Origin: Porpolomopsis calyptriformis
Taxonomy: Eukaryota; Basidiomycota; Agaricomycetes; Agaricales; Hygrophoraceae
NCBI GenBank assembly: GCA_951640195.1
Contig: OX621163.1
Span: 124,001-188,000, forward strand
Direction of reading: 5' to 3'
Length of the DNA: 64,000 nucleotides
Each line of letters starts with the position of its first letter. The stretch's first letter is position 1. The position numbers and the translations under genes are program-made. Below the pieces are notes generated by a model that had not been told where the DNA came from, ran no database searches, and saw nothing but the letters and a program-made list of their open reading frames with translations. Positions 33,180 through 44,743 of this stretch are shown one piece after another.

Positions 33180-33962
33180 TCAGCAGCAAATAGCCAGCCA
33201 CATAAACTTGGATGGGTGATTGACGCCAAGATGTTCCTCGCAGCCAGCTGGTGCCCACTTGAAGAGTGCCTTAGCCCTGTCGTGTGGTTCTTGTGAATTG
33301 CAAACAAATGCGAGGTTGTTCAGTGATAGCGATGTAAGTGTGTCTGGGTGGTCAGCATCCAGATAACGCTTGGAGCCAACTAATGCCTGCCTGTGGAGGG
33401 TCTTAGCCTTGTCATATTGTCGCTATGAGTTGTTCACCAACGCAAGCGTGGATGGGTGGTCGGCACCCAGGTGTTCCTCGGAGGCAGCTAACGCCCGCTT
33501 GTAAAGGGTCTCAGCCTTGTCATATTGTCCTTGCGACTCGTAAATAAATGCAAGATTGATTACCAGCGTAAGCGCGGAGGGGTCAGCACCCAGATGTTTC
33601 TCACAGCCAGTTAGCATGATAACCAGTAGATGAATCACCCCCGGCCAATGGTACTCCAAAAGATGAAGATTGACCAGATGCGGTAGGGGAGAGGTATTGA
33701 GGTTGAGATCGACTTCGGTCCCATTGAAGGAATGACAATGGAGGCAAGTCGGTGAATGAGCTGTGTCAACAATATCTATTCTAAAATGTGTAGCCCCTCT
33801 CACAACCTCCCCTTTTACCTTCACCATTTTCACCCTGTGCATCTCTTTCGCTTTTTCGTTGATCTCCGACACCTCTTGCGTATTCAAGAATCCAATATTC
33901 CAATACCCTAGTGTCGTGCGCGCACCATCTGCATCTATGTGCCCGCTGGCGTCCCTCATCAA
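33180..33962 (-). pseudogene. TPR (kinesin-light-chain type) repeat remnant
   Basis: Two to three 42-residue TPR units of the kind found in fungal NLR-like and KLC proteins: Y-E-S-Q-G-Q-Y-D-K-A-E-T-L-Y-K-R-A-L, then E-E-H-L-G-A-D-H-P-S-T-L-A-L-V-N-N, then the same pattern again (Y-D-K-A-K-T-L-H-R-Q-A-L; D-A-D-H-P-D-T-L). A TAG at 33425-33423 stops the frame between units, which resumes in the same frame to 33180. The N-terminal part has no match and no NB-ARC or NACHT is seen, so it is a 3' remnant. Confidence 0.7.
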
Positions 33963-34304
33963 ACTCCGTATTTGTATCTACGTCCATTAGAGCAATGGCA
34001 GCGAGGCCGCGATGCTGACACCGTCATACAGGTGACGGCGAGCGCGAGCGTCAAAGTGGAGGCTGTAATCTATCTGGAAGGGTCCCAATGGCTTCGTAAT
34101 ACTTCAGATCGATTAATTCAACAGCTGCAATGAAATGGTAAGGCGGAAGCACCCACGTCACGGCAGCTCTTGCAATCTCCCGCATCCATTTTCTGTCGGT
34201 CTTCCTTCCCTCTCACAACTTCCTCGTACGCAAAGTCACACCCTTCGTTGTGAGCAGGATCTATAGTGTAAAGGGTGTTTATCGTGGTTTTGGTACGACA
34301 TAGT

Positions 34305-34900
34305 TTATGTTGAATGCTGGTCAAAGAACAACACAAGAGACAAGACGCACTTGGAAACTTGCTGAGCGTACCTTCCATGACCCTTGTAAGCTGAATGGTC
34401 ATTTAAAACCCTATTGGTGGGCTCAGTGGCCACAGGCACTCGCAAAGCTGTGGATTGCATAGGTTCCAGATCATTCTTGTCCTCTTTCTCACGGAGTTTC
34501 CTATGAGTATGTGCTTTCTCTCCCTTCAAGAGATTTGCATGACCAGAATCTGAATTCTCGGGCAGAGACCTCGAGTCTTCCTTAACACAGATTCCCAAGT
34601 TGTAGTCCGTATTGGGAGGCATCCGAGGATGTCGTGCCAGATGTTGGCCTGGTGAACCAATATTGATAGCAGGTTTCATCCTGATAGCATTGGACTGGGC
34701 AGAAACAGATGGGGAGGGATCGGGATATACTGGATCTGGGGCTGGGCATAATGCGGGATGTGTGGAGAAAGACAACGTTCTAGACCAAAATCCAAAATCA
34801 CAGATGATGGATCCAGGGGTCGTTGAGGCCCTTAGCGCAAACAAACGCAGTAACACCCTCCCAATAACCTGATAATTTAGTTGGCTCGACCCCTTCGCCT
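34305..34900 (-). CDS. Hypothetical polar protein fragment
   Basis: A long open frame, rich in S, P, N, K and E (for example K-L-R-E-K-E-D-K-N-D-L-E). No domain recognised. GT and AG signals suggest it could be an exon, but I cannot place a start. It may belong with neighbouring minus-strand coding pieces. Confidence 0.25.
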
Positions 34901-34998
34901 GTTCATTGTCTTGCGCTACCCATATCCAAATCCAAATCCAAATCCTACATCCTACATTTACATCGCTGTACAAATACACCATCTCTGTATACATACAC

Positions 34999-35728
34999 CT
35001 AATCCTCACCCCCGTCCTCTTTGCACATCATCGCTACCTTGTTGATCTCCTTCACAAACATCCCGTCATACAAACTATACCACTTCGAAGGTTTCGTAAA
35101 CGCGATCGACCCACCCTGCCTCCGTGGCCGACTAAAACAAACCTCGGTTCCCAGTATCGCCACACCAAGCACACTTTTTGCCCATCGCGCACCCTCTTCC
35201 CCGAGAATCACCATGTAATCGTGTAATTGCTTTTGAATTTCGTCTTTCGCCTTCTCCGATGATTCTCCTTCTCGCTTGTAAACCAAGCCGATTTCAATAA
35301 TCAGCCGAACCTTGTCGTATTTCTCCTCATCGTTGTAATAGCTTGTCACGATAAAATCCGGGTACCGTTTTTGCTCCCGTTTCGAGACATATTGTCCTGC
35401 AGAGCTCTTTAATCAGAGCCATCCACATCTTCTGAGCCAACATACCTGTCGAATCAACACTCATCATACTCGTGTTACCGACATCCAACAGCCCATCCTC
35501 CTCTACCAAGCCCTCCATCCCCACCACCATCTCCACCTCCTCTTCTGACATTATCTGCCGAATCAGCCCCTGGGGCTTCACCATCTCATCTGGGAACTTG
35601 AGGTTCAAGTACTTGTCTATCGGCCCATACTGTGAGCGCTGCAGCCTAGGCACCTTTGTGGCCCAGCTTGCGATTCTATTTCGAAGTTTCTGTGGAATCC
35701 TGCTATCCTCTGGGTCGAAATCAACCAT
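34999..35728 (-). CDS. Possible PD-(D/E)xK-like protein
   Basis: Exon 1 (35728 to about 35410) starts MVDFDPEDSRIPQKLRNR. After an intron of about 50 bp (35410-35360) the next exon has Y-P-D-F-I-V-T-S-Y-Y, then V-R-L-I-I-E-I-G, K-D-E-I-Q-K-Q-L, and ends V-K-E-I-N-K-V-A-M-M-C near the stop at 34999. The P-D ... I-I-E-I-G spacing recalls the PD-(D/E)xK nuclease fold, but the final Lys of the motif is Gly, so activity is doubtful. Proteins with this ending are common and uncharacterised in agaricomycetes (recollection, not checked). Confidence 0.5.
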
Positions 35729-35841
35729 CTGTAGACAACAATCATCCTTTGAAGTAGCAGCAGAACAAGAGGAAGAAGACAGAATACTACCTACCGTTAC
35801 CGTCTGTCCCCGTCAGCCCAAATAAAGCTGATCTCGTTTAT

Positions 35842-36446
35842 TTGCAGATGTTAGGCTACTTCCTCTTTCCCAACGACCTCCACCCACCTACACACCCCAG
35901 CAATACTCACTACCGAGGTTTGTACACTGGAAAGCATAGTATTTCATCTCAATCTCACATCTTACATCTATTTGGACAAAGCATGGTCAGAATTTTCGCA
36001 GGATACACAATTGACCAGGATGAACTTGTCCGTTTCCTCAATGCCCAAGGCTTGGGCCCTGCCCCTGGAGAACCCCAGTTAACTGTTACCGAAGCCTGGA
36101 TGAATTTCATGAGCTGGCGAGCCCTAAAGCCACGACGTGGAGATTTAAAAACGTTGCTTCCATGGCCCCAATGTCCCTCACATTTTCCTCCACCTCTCCC
36201 ACATGCTCACATTCAATTCCCAATGCAGACTGGTATGATCAGGGTGGAAATCATGTCCATGCCTTCATCACAAGGCGTACCAATGACATCAACAACCCGA
36301 ACCTTCGCTTCAAGGAGATGCCAATAGATCTCGAGATCCGGGACAGGTTCATTGCCAACACGGGCAATATCCTGGACCCAAGCAAGATGAAGTTTTGGAG
36401 CTTGCCCGAGGACGTTTTGCGTGTCCCCTTAGGCCTTCCCTTCTAG
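35842..36446 (+). CDS. Hypothetical small protein (two or more exons)
   Basis: One exon carries M-V-R-I-F-A-G-Y-T-I-D-Q-D-E-L-V-R-F-L (about 35984 on) and W-M-N-F-M-S-W-R. After an intron ending CCAATGCAG at about 36231, the last exon reads D-W-Y-D-Q-G-G-N-H-V-H-A-F-I and stops at 36446 after V-L-R-V-P-L-G-L-P-F. The start is most likely the ATG at about 35984. No domain recognised. Confidence 0.45.
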
Positions 36447-37304
36447 GTTCGTTTTCTAATACAGCGACCTATAATCGCCAATTTGTAATATATTTCCCCC
36501 ATAACCACTTCCCAAGACAGGTCAATATTGTTGCACACATCCATGGCTGATGTGGGCGAAAGATCCTGCTGCAGAAGCTGAAATCAGCCACTTGTTGACC
36601 CCTCTTCGCCAGCGGGAAGCTTGCAGCTGCCAAATCTCCTAGGGTCGTTTCACAATTTGAAAAGCAAAGCAGTGGATATTCTCTGTTACTTCTCGACATC
36701 ATCATACACTTCAACATCTTCTTCTTCTTCTTCAACCACCCGACACTGATACATAACAACTAATTTTCGATATCGATATCCCTTTTAACGGCGTCAGCCA
36801 TCATCTGGGTGTTCGGCTGGAAAAGTTAACAAAAGTAAAAGGATATCAACAAATGAGTGATAGCTAACCCTGTCCATCGTTACGATCGGCGAACTGCAGG
36901 TGGTTGAAGTTATCGTGAGTGGTAGACAGATCGACACCTGCGGTTCAAGGTTTTGCTGGTCACGGAAATCTTCTCGTGCCATTATACTTGGTGGAAGGAG
37001 ATGAGCTTTGGGTCCAAATCTATTATCGCTTAACTCACCCCGCCATTAAGGAAATGAAGTACACTATGGGATCCATTTTTCGCAGACAATCTCGCAAGAT
37101 ATAAAGCATACGCACGTTTGTTTTGAGCAACAAGGCCAGGCCAGCAATCGAAGTTGTTAGCGTGTTGGAACTGTCGAAGGTATTAATCATTTAACACAAT
37201 CGAGCAGAGAAATCTCCCTACAAATGCGAACGAGATCAGCGAAGCAATGCTATATTTTAAACCGCTTGGTTCATCAAATCAGAACTGATCTAATCAGAAA
37301 CTTC

Positions 37305-38869
37305 TTACCAGACGAGTACAGCTGCAATAAGCAACAGTGAACCACTGGCAGAAATCATGTACATTAGCTCTGCGTACTGGTATTCACGGTGTAAACCATC
37401 AAAACCCGAAGGATTGTGTCCATCCTGAAGGTAGATTATCAGGTGCGTAACGCTCGAACAATAAAATCGGCGCAGCGCACCGCCTAAACCCAGTTCTTGA
37501 TTTGTACAGATAGTAGCACAGCGCAATAGCGAGGCTTATGTCTGCCACCAACAAGGAAGTTTGACCCGCAATCGCAAGGTTATAAAACTCCTGGAGAAGA
37601 AGGTGAATTTATTAATAAGTTAGAAGGGCGCACAGTGGTCATCTTGGAATCGTCCTAGACCTGCTGCTTACTTTGGGGTACGACACAAGGGTCCAGAAAC
37701 CAAAGCTAGATGGAAATTAATCATCACGACATGGATCCATCAAGAACATTTTCCGAAACAAACAGCTGCACAGTGATGGCTGCCACTCCTATTAGATTCC
37801 TATCATATCAATTTGAGAGTGGAACGTACTTGTCCCGATCGCTGCAAAGAAACCTGCTCGTTAGGTGTCGTGGCTCTTGTTAACCCTAACGTCTCACCGA
37901 ACTCGGCTAACGACCAGGCTACCTAAACAGGCATGAGCAACGTCTCGATGAGAAGAACTGGTGAATTTACAATCCACGCTGTTAAAACTATGCTCCCTTT
38001 GCTCACTATCATTTTAACATCAGCGGAAGGAGTAGGTGGGCTTATAGAGGCCCACTTGCTGATGAACAGTCGACGCAAGAACATGCTGCCATCGCAAAGT
38101 GAGTAACGAGGACATTTTCAACCATGTATTGCGCACCATCGTGTGCAAAACATCTGAAGTTCCTACCCATTAATCCCATTCAAGTAAATATCAACGGCAT
38201 GGCCAGGATCACGGAAGTACCCACCCTCACAGCATATATCACCTGTGGGACCATCGATTTAAAGTGCAAAGTAATAAAATAAAATAATAATGAAGCAGAC
38301 TATCACCTACATCGAAACTCCTATCGAATCATCAATCGGAGTTATGGAGAATTGTGAATGCTGAGGGCGTAGATCATACCAGAATGGCGTAGCAAGGGCC
38401 GCAGGGTCTCCAAAGTTTGTAACGAGAAAGGTGTAGCCCACATGGGCGATTGCAGCAGTAATCACGCATTCAAGACACCTAGGAGGGTGTAAGCTCGACC
38501 GTCATACTCAAGGCATTACTTTCCATTGAAATCCCACCTGAAAATGAGCAATTATCAGGGGAGACATGACGAGGTGATCACTCACCAGGAACTTCATGTG
38601 GAAGGGATCTTTAACCAGTCCTCTAGTCGAAAAGAAGTACTGATACACTTGGAGATATATTATGCCAAACAGACTGTTATATTGTGTCCAATCAAAAAGT
38701 GTGTTCAAATCGGAATGGTCAGACGCACGCAAAAGTGAAGTACTCTTCGTCCCCACACAATTAGCACCAGACGAGAGGCGGATGGGTTAAGTCACAAACC
38801 CGCAATGAGAATCGGGCCGTAAAATTGATTTTCGATTGCTTTGAGCTCGCCAACATCAGCGGTAGCCAT
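37305..38869 (-). CDS. DUF6534-type multi-pass membrane protein (possibly decayed)
   Basis: Starts at ATG 38869 (MATADVGELKAIENQFYGPI), with a GT donor soon after. Later pieces carry the family's pattern: Y-N-S-L-F-G-I-I-Y-L-Q-V-Y-Q-Y-F (about 38690-38640), T-N-F-G-D-P-A-A-L (about 38420), T-L-V-S-Y-P (about 37690) and an Y-N-L-A-I-A-G-Q-T-S-L segment (about 37590). DUF6534 proteins are seven-helix membrane proteins of unknown role, expanded in mushrooms. I could not join all exons without stops (for example near 37790), so it may be a pseudogene. The 3' end is not placed; coding-like traces continue to about 36800. Confidence 0.5.
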
Positions 38870-39590
38870 GATTTCAATGTGAACTTTGCAACTCTGTAAG
38901 TGTATCCGATCTTTGAAAGTTGAGAAGATATACCCATCGCTGAAATTTCAAATCAAGATGGCCCCACGATTAATATTAAATCAGTGTTTCTGATCCATTA
39001 AACTAATCGGCGATTACATCCATCTCTCCGCGATTCTCGGTTGAGTTTGAGTTCAGCGTTGTGAACCACCTTGAGTCCTCTGACCCCTCTAGGAGGTGGA
39101 GAGGGGTAGGAGTATCGGCGGATAAGGGGGTCGGTTGCAGCAGGCTGCCTCAAATGATAGACACGCCCTAAGGCCTGCTCATTTAGTGCCCTCTCGCGTT
39201 ACCGCTGAGGCTGCTCGGTGGAGAGGTGGTGGCTGACAGCAAGAAGCTGCGGGAGATATACTGCCCCTTTCACGCTCTACGAAAATGGAATGATTCGTAA
39301 ACAAGATAATACAAAGCATTTTGTCCCGGCGGCTGAGTTCGAAAAAATTTCGACTCTGTTTATGCCCTCCCGATTCTTACTGAATGCGAGATGCAGACAG
39401 TCCAGTCAGGAGGCGCTCCTCTGGCTCTGGGTTCAACCACTGCGCGAATACTCGCGCCCGGGAATATGCAAGCAGTGCCTACCCATCCTCAGGAAACACA
39501 GATTGGCCAGCGGGTTGGGGATGCAGGTGGTGAGTGTGCGGCGTTATACAACTGTTCGTTCACCCGTCAGTTTCTGACATCTTGATTTGT
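38870..39590. other. Intergenic stretch before the 220-bp array
   Basis: An imperfect palindromic C/T-G/A stretch at 39070-39105 (CCTCTGACCCCTCTAGGAGG then GGAGAGGGG). No gene that I can support. Confidence 0.4.
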
Positions 39591-39599
39591 AGACTGATG

Positions 39600-41770
39600 T
39601 ACATTCATTTCCTCTCGATGAACACTGATAACTGCGTTATGCAATCAGTGGGTTTACGCGGCGTCATGCCATCGTTTGCTCGTCAATTGGGTTGAATGTC
39701 TGGCTTGTTGGTTTCTGACCTCGGTAAGTTCATATTCTGTCGGCGGACACTGAATGCGCTATGCACTCAGTCGGTGTTGCACCGTTCACTGTCTGACATC
39801 TTGATTCGCAGACCGGTGTCATTCATCTCCTCTCAATGAAACACTGATAACTGCGTTATGCAATCAGTGGGTTCGACGCGGCGTCATGCCATCGTTGGAT
39901 CGTCAATTGGGTTGAATGTCTGGCTTGTTGGTTTCTGACCTCGGTGAGTTCATATTCTGTCGGCGGACACTGAATGCGTTCTGTAGTCAACAGGTGTTGC
40001 ACCGCTCACTTGTCGATTGGCTTGCCGACCGGTGTACATTCATCTCCTCTCGATGAACACTGATAACTGCGTTATGCAATCAGTGGGTTCGACGCGGTGT
40101 CATGCCATTGTTTGCTCGTCAATTGGGTTGAATGTCTGGCTTGTTGGTTTCTGACCTGGGTAAGTTCATATTCTGTCGGCGGACACTGAATGCGCTATGC
40201 ACTCAGTCGGTGTTGCACCGTTCACTGTCTGACATCTTGATTCGCAGACCGGTGTACATTCATCTCCTCTCGATGAACACTGATAACTGCGTTATGCAAT
40301 CAGTGGGTTCGACGCGGCGTCATGCCATCGTTGAATCGTCAATTGGGTTGAATGTCTGGCTTGTTGGTTTCTGACCTCGGTAAGTTCATATTCTGTCGGC
40401 GGACACTGAATGCGCCATGCACTCAGTCGGTATTGCACCGTTCACTGTCTGACATCCTGATTCGCAGACCGGTGTACATTCATCTCCTCTCAATGAAACA
40501 CTGATAACTGCGTTATGCAATCAGTGGGTTCGACGCGGCGTCATGCCATCGTTGGATCGTCAATTGGGTTGAATGTCTGGCTTGTTGGTTTCTGACCTCG
40601 GTGAGTTCATATTCTGTCGGCGGACACTGAATGCGTTCTGTAGTCAACGGGTGTTGCATCGCTCACTTGTCGATTGGCTTGCCGACCGGTGTACATTCAT
40701 CTCCTCTCAATGAACACTGATAACTGCGTTATGCAATCAGTGGGTTCGACGCGGCGTCATGCCATCGTTGGATCGTCAATTGGGTTGAATGTCTGGCTTG
40801 TTGGTTTCTGACTTCGGTAAGTTCATATTCTGTCGGCGGACACTGAATGCGCTATGCACTCAGTCGGTGTTGCACCGCTCACTGTCTGACATCTTGATTC
40901 GCAGACCGGTGTACATTCATCTCCTCTCAATGAACACTGATAACTGCGTTATGCAATCAGTGGGTTCGACGCGGCGTCATGCCATCGTTGGATCGTCAAT
41001 TGGGTTGAATGTCTGGCTTGTTGGTTTCTGACTTCGGTAAGTTCATATTCTGTCGGCGGACACCGAATGCGCTATGCACTCAGTCGGTGTTGCACCGTTC
41101 ACTGTCTGACATCTTGATTCGCAGACCGGTGTACATTCATCTCCTCTCGATGAACACTGATAACTGCGTTATGCAATCAGTGGGTTCGACGCGGCGTCAT
41201 GCTATCGTTGGCCGTCGATTGGGTTGAATGTCTGGCTTTTTGGTTTCTGACCTCGGTAAGTTCATATCCTGTCGGCGCTATGCACTCAGCTGGTGTTGCA
41301 CCGTTCAGTTGTTGATTGGCTTGGTTTTCTCGCCTCCTAGTTTATAGACCGCTCACGTGCTGTCGGCGAACACTGACTCTTATGTACTCAGTGTGTGTTA
41401 CTGACCTGTTAGTTTCAGACTGCGGTAAGTTCATGTCCTGTTGGCTAACACTGAATAAATGCGTGATGCAATCAGTGGGTGTAACACGTCTTATGCCGCC
41501 GTTCATCACTCGATTTTTTGGCTTGTTGATTTACTTCACACGGGTAGGTTCACATTCCGTAGGTGAACACCGAATGAATGGCGAATGGCGAATGCGCTAT
41601 GCAGTCAGCAGATGTAACGTGGCATTATGCTACATTCACCTGTTGGTTGGCTTGGTTTTCTTTCCTCTTAGTTTTCAGACTGGGGTCATGTCCCGTCAGC
41701 GAACACCGAGTGCTATGCAACCACTGGGTGTTGCATAGTGCTATACTACCATTCACCGTCGATTGGCTTG
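39600..41770. repeat. Tandem array of about 216-221-bp units, each two related halves
   Basis: Anchor GTTGAATGTCTGGCTTGTT (or one-base variants) starts at about 39691, 39911, 40127, 40347, 40568, 40784, 41004 and 41223. The 216-bp spacings mark units with a variant half (TTCTGTAGTCAAC instead of GCTATGCACTCAG). Each unit has two diverged halves of about 110 bp (GAACACTGATAACTGCG and GGACACTGAATGCGCTATGC). From 41260 to 41770 the units are more diverged. Repeated ORFs inside come from the repeat, not from genes. Confidence 0.95.
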
Positions 41771-42060
41771 GTTCTGGCCACGCTACCTTACTGCCTTGAG
41801 GCCTAGACAGTAAGGTAGCGTGGCTAACTTTGCCAGCGTAAAAGTGTAGCAGACTGCGCCAGCTTAACTGGTATTGCTAAGCTGCTTCACCGCACCACAA
41901 AGAGCACAATTGTGGCTGTACAAGGAACCGAACCACATTTTGGTCAAGTCCACTCTGTTCGGAACAGAGGGGTTCAGAAGGAGTTCACTGAAACTGTGTA
42001 GACCCCTCTCCCACACTAACTTCCAACAGAATTCGTTCATTTCAGCCATGGCTCAGTAAC
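41771..42060 (+). repeat. Array edge / dispersed repeat with 17-bp palindrome
   Basis: Contains CTCTGTTCGGAACAGAG (41951-41967) and matches, in reverse, 3585-3730 and 55601-55746. An inverted repeat CCACGCTACCTTACTG ... CAGTAAGGTAGCGTGG lies at 41778-41823, a hairpin with a 14-bp loop. Confidence 0.75.
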
Positions 42061-42386
42061 TTGATGGTGATTCCCATTCCCCCTGTTCACCGCAAGGAGA
42101 CAGGTGCTGAATATCCGCTGATACTTGATCATTATTGAGGTTGGAAGGGTGATGGCCACAGTGGAGTTGTGAACCACGCATAACGCTGGTAGGGCATAGG
42201 CAGGGCATCATCACAGTGAATGAAGCTAGCGTCGGGAGGTAATACTTGCCCGGTGGAGTGAGACATGAGCATCGCTGAATACATGACTATCCCTCGCATC
42301 CCGTCCCGGGAGAGATAATTGGACTGGAGGTCGGGCCATGCTGTAAGAGTCCTATGGCCGCATGCTTACGGTCTCGTTGCGACAGT

Positions 42387-42393
42387 TATAAAA
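42387..42393 (+). promoter_or_regulatory. TATA box of alpha-kinase gene
   Basis: TATAAAA, 46 bp before the ATG at 42433; it supports that start over any upstream one. Confidence 0.5.
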
Positions 42394-42432
42394 GAACCCC
42401 CCATTCGAGCTACAATCACATTCAATCCAAAG

Positions 42433-43392
42433 ATGAAACCAAAGGCCGGTGCCTTCAAAGTTGCACACATCGGTCATACCAATATCCCTATCTTCCAGTC
42501 GACTTCATCCTCCACAAAAGTGTGCGTCAAGCAATGCTTTTATCATGATGCTGATGGGGCGCTCGGTCGTGCACCATCCTGCATTGTTTATAATAGCCAT
42601 ACCCAATTAAAGAAGTTGATGGTAGAGTCGTACTGTGCGACATGGGGTGCAGCTTTGATGCAACTCGCGTATGACTTTGTGGAGCAGGAGAATGCACAAC
42701 GCGGTCCTCCATCGTTCCCGATTCCTCGATTGCGTTTCGTTCGGGTAGCCCTAGCCGTTGCAGATGATAAAGAGCGGCATACTTTCTTGATTGAGGAGTG
42801 TATTGATGAGGACACCGACGGCGAGTTTCTCAAGTACATCAATAACGACCGTAGCTCTCCTCTTTCCCACCCCAACAACCTTGAGCGACAACAGATAGGC
42901 GAATTTCTCGCCTTCGCTCAGCATGTTCAATATGTGAAGACTCAAAAGTTGGCTTTCGTTTCAGATGTTCAAGGTTTGTTTTCGCATTTAACTGATTCCG
43001 CATTCTGATTATTTCCTGAGAATAGGTGGTACATCACTACTTTCTGATCCCCAAATCATAACAGCCCCGTAAATTTTGTTGCATGCTCACACATCAATTT
43101 TACTCATGGAATGATATTTAGTGAACTCTCCGGAAACCTCTTCGCTGGTGGCAACATAGGGGCCTGTTTTCAACATTTCACCGATGATCACCTTTGCAAT
43201 AGATTCTGTCGCTACTACATTCCGGAAGGTCTCCCCAAGGCAAAAGCTGGTAAGGCACCCCGCTTTGGTGTATCGCTTGAACAGATGCTGCGGGAAGCCG
43301 AAGACGAAAAAGCGGCAGCAAAAGCAGCAGCGATGAACGATGACCGCGAGCTCACTAATATGAGCATCTCCTTGACGTCTCTCGGACTGTAA
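42433..43392 (+). CDS. Alpha-kinase (MHCK/EF2K type)
   Basis: Three exons (42433-42973, 43026-43068, 43122-43392) join in phase to 284 residues. Alpha-kinases are atypical Ser/Thr kinases. Seen: V-C-V-K-Q-C-F near the N-terminus (candidate ATP-site Lys), F-L-I-E-E-C-I, then F-V-S-D-V-Q-G-G-T-S-L-L-S-D-P-Q-I, the D-x-Q-G ... L-x-D-P-Q-I core of the family. It ends with a zinc-site pattern H ... D-H-L-C-N-R-F-C. The small middle exon carries the D-P-Q-I motif. The C-terminus is Ala/Glu/Lys-rich. At 284 residues the domain is compact and its N-lobe may be short. These genes are widely expanded in agaricomycetes; the target is unknown. Confidence 0.82.
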
Positions 43393-44743
43393 TCCCAATC
43401 CGCATGTATGTCCTTTGAATAATTGCTCTCGTACATATGCTCTCACATCCACAGCTCTTTTACATATGCTTTCATACGCACGGCGCTCCTCGCACATACG
43501 TTCTCCTAGATACACTCTCGCACACTCAATCATACTCATGCACGTATACTCTCGTACGCTTTCATTCCCTTTATTTAATTCAGATACCTCACTTTAATCT
43601 CCAAATTTAATTTCTTTTCGTTGTAATGGTTATTTGAGCTTGAGTTGCAGATTGCTATTGAATTAGCCTTGCATGGTGAACCAACCAATCTCTAGGTTAA
43701 CCTGGAGGTCTCTCAGTGAGTTTCGAAGCCGATACTTGTGAGCTGGATGGTCGTTCAATTGCTGCTTTGTGTTGAAGTGGGCACAAGTGAATGACTAAGT
43801 CAGGAAACTTCAACCAGCACCCTGATTGCAGTGAAACGCACTAAAGAATGGCTACAACTCTAACTTCTAGGCATCGAGTCATTCGTCAACCCTTCGTGCT
43901 CATGCTGATCACTGTGTAAAGTGCAGACACTACAGCCAAGGAACCTACTTGGCTAACAGAATCAGACACTTTCCTCCTCAACTACAAGCTGTATGGGACA
44001 TAACAGGCTCAAGTTTATCAAGGGAGTATTAGGATGAGAATATCACTACCTCAATGAAACTCGAAGTGCATACATTCATACAATGCAGGGACATTGCAAA
44101 GAGTACAGCGAGCAAGTCTTTGTTTTTCTATTACACACCACCTTTCTTTCTTGCGCTGCCCTATCCCGCTTCACCACCGCCATGTCCGCCATTCAGTTCA
44201 ATCAATGCAACCTCTACTTAGCTGGAGGTGACATTCTTAACATCCATCTCCCGGAGCATCCCCCCGAGCCATTTGTCACGCGTAAAAATCCTTCGGACCC
44301 AGCCCATTTCCTCAAAACACTCACCGTCCGTGCCGCGCGATTTTTTATCCGCGTTTCCCGCAAATTCTTCCAGTGAGTTTTTTTTAAACGTGGGATTCTC
44401 CTTCGCGCTAACTTTCCCGCAAAGTTTCGTCACCGATATGGTCAGAAACGAAAGGAGCGGGTTCAGCTCAATCGTTTGATCGGGGCGCGTCTCTCATACT
44501 CGCGTGAGCGCGAAGGTGTAGGTTTTTTTTTTTTCTGTTCGGATTGTCATGTATTACTATACTTCAAACAGTAAATATCATACAGTGTACCCAAGGTCCT
44601 TTACCTCGGCATGTCATAGATTGACAGGTTGACGGCATTTAAAGTTTTCTTAGCAGGCAAATCTTGCATTCCATACTGTATACAACGAAGAAGTAGCTTT
44701 GTAAAAAATCAAAATCTAAACATATTTCACTGCGACATAGCCT
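43393..44743. other. Intergenic stretch
   Basis: No recognised gene. An ORF at 44083-44376 has no family match. There is a T run at 44523-44536 and the third copy of the 90-bp dispersed repeat at about 44585-44675, just past the 3' end of the TET gene. A run of CTCTCGTACRY-like short repeats lies at 43424-43565. Confidence 0.45.
44585..44675. repeat. Dispersed repeat of about 90 bp (copy 3)
   Basis: TGTACCCAAGGTCCTTTACC through GGCATTTAAAGTTTTCTTAG, matching 7551-7640 and 59567-59656, with about 8 extra bases. Confidence 0.7.

Noticed and set aside
33180..33962. A complete NLR-type immune receptor
   Set aside because: Only TPR units remain. I see no NACHT or NB-ARC motif nearby, and a stop splits the repeats.
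39218..39577. 119-residue ORF before the array
   Set aside because: No family match, no splice context or TATA box, and its 3' part runs into the array edge.
39600..41260. Repeated 70-80-residue ORFs such as those at 40132, 40789 and 41009 as a gene family
   Set aside because: They are the same frame re-read in each 220-bp unit of the tandem array. They have no domain and are broken in other units.
44083..44376. 97-residue ORF near the TET gene
   Set aside because: It could be an exon, but there is no recognised motif and no clear partner exon, so I did not call it.
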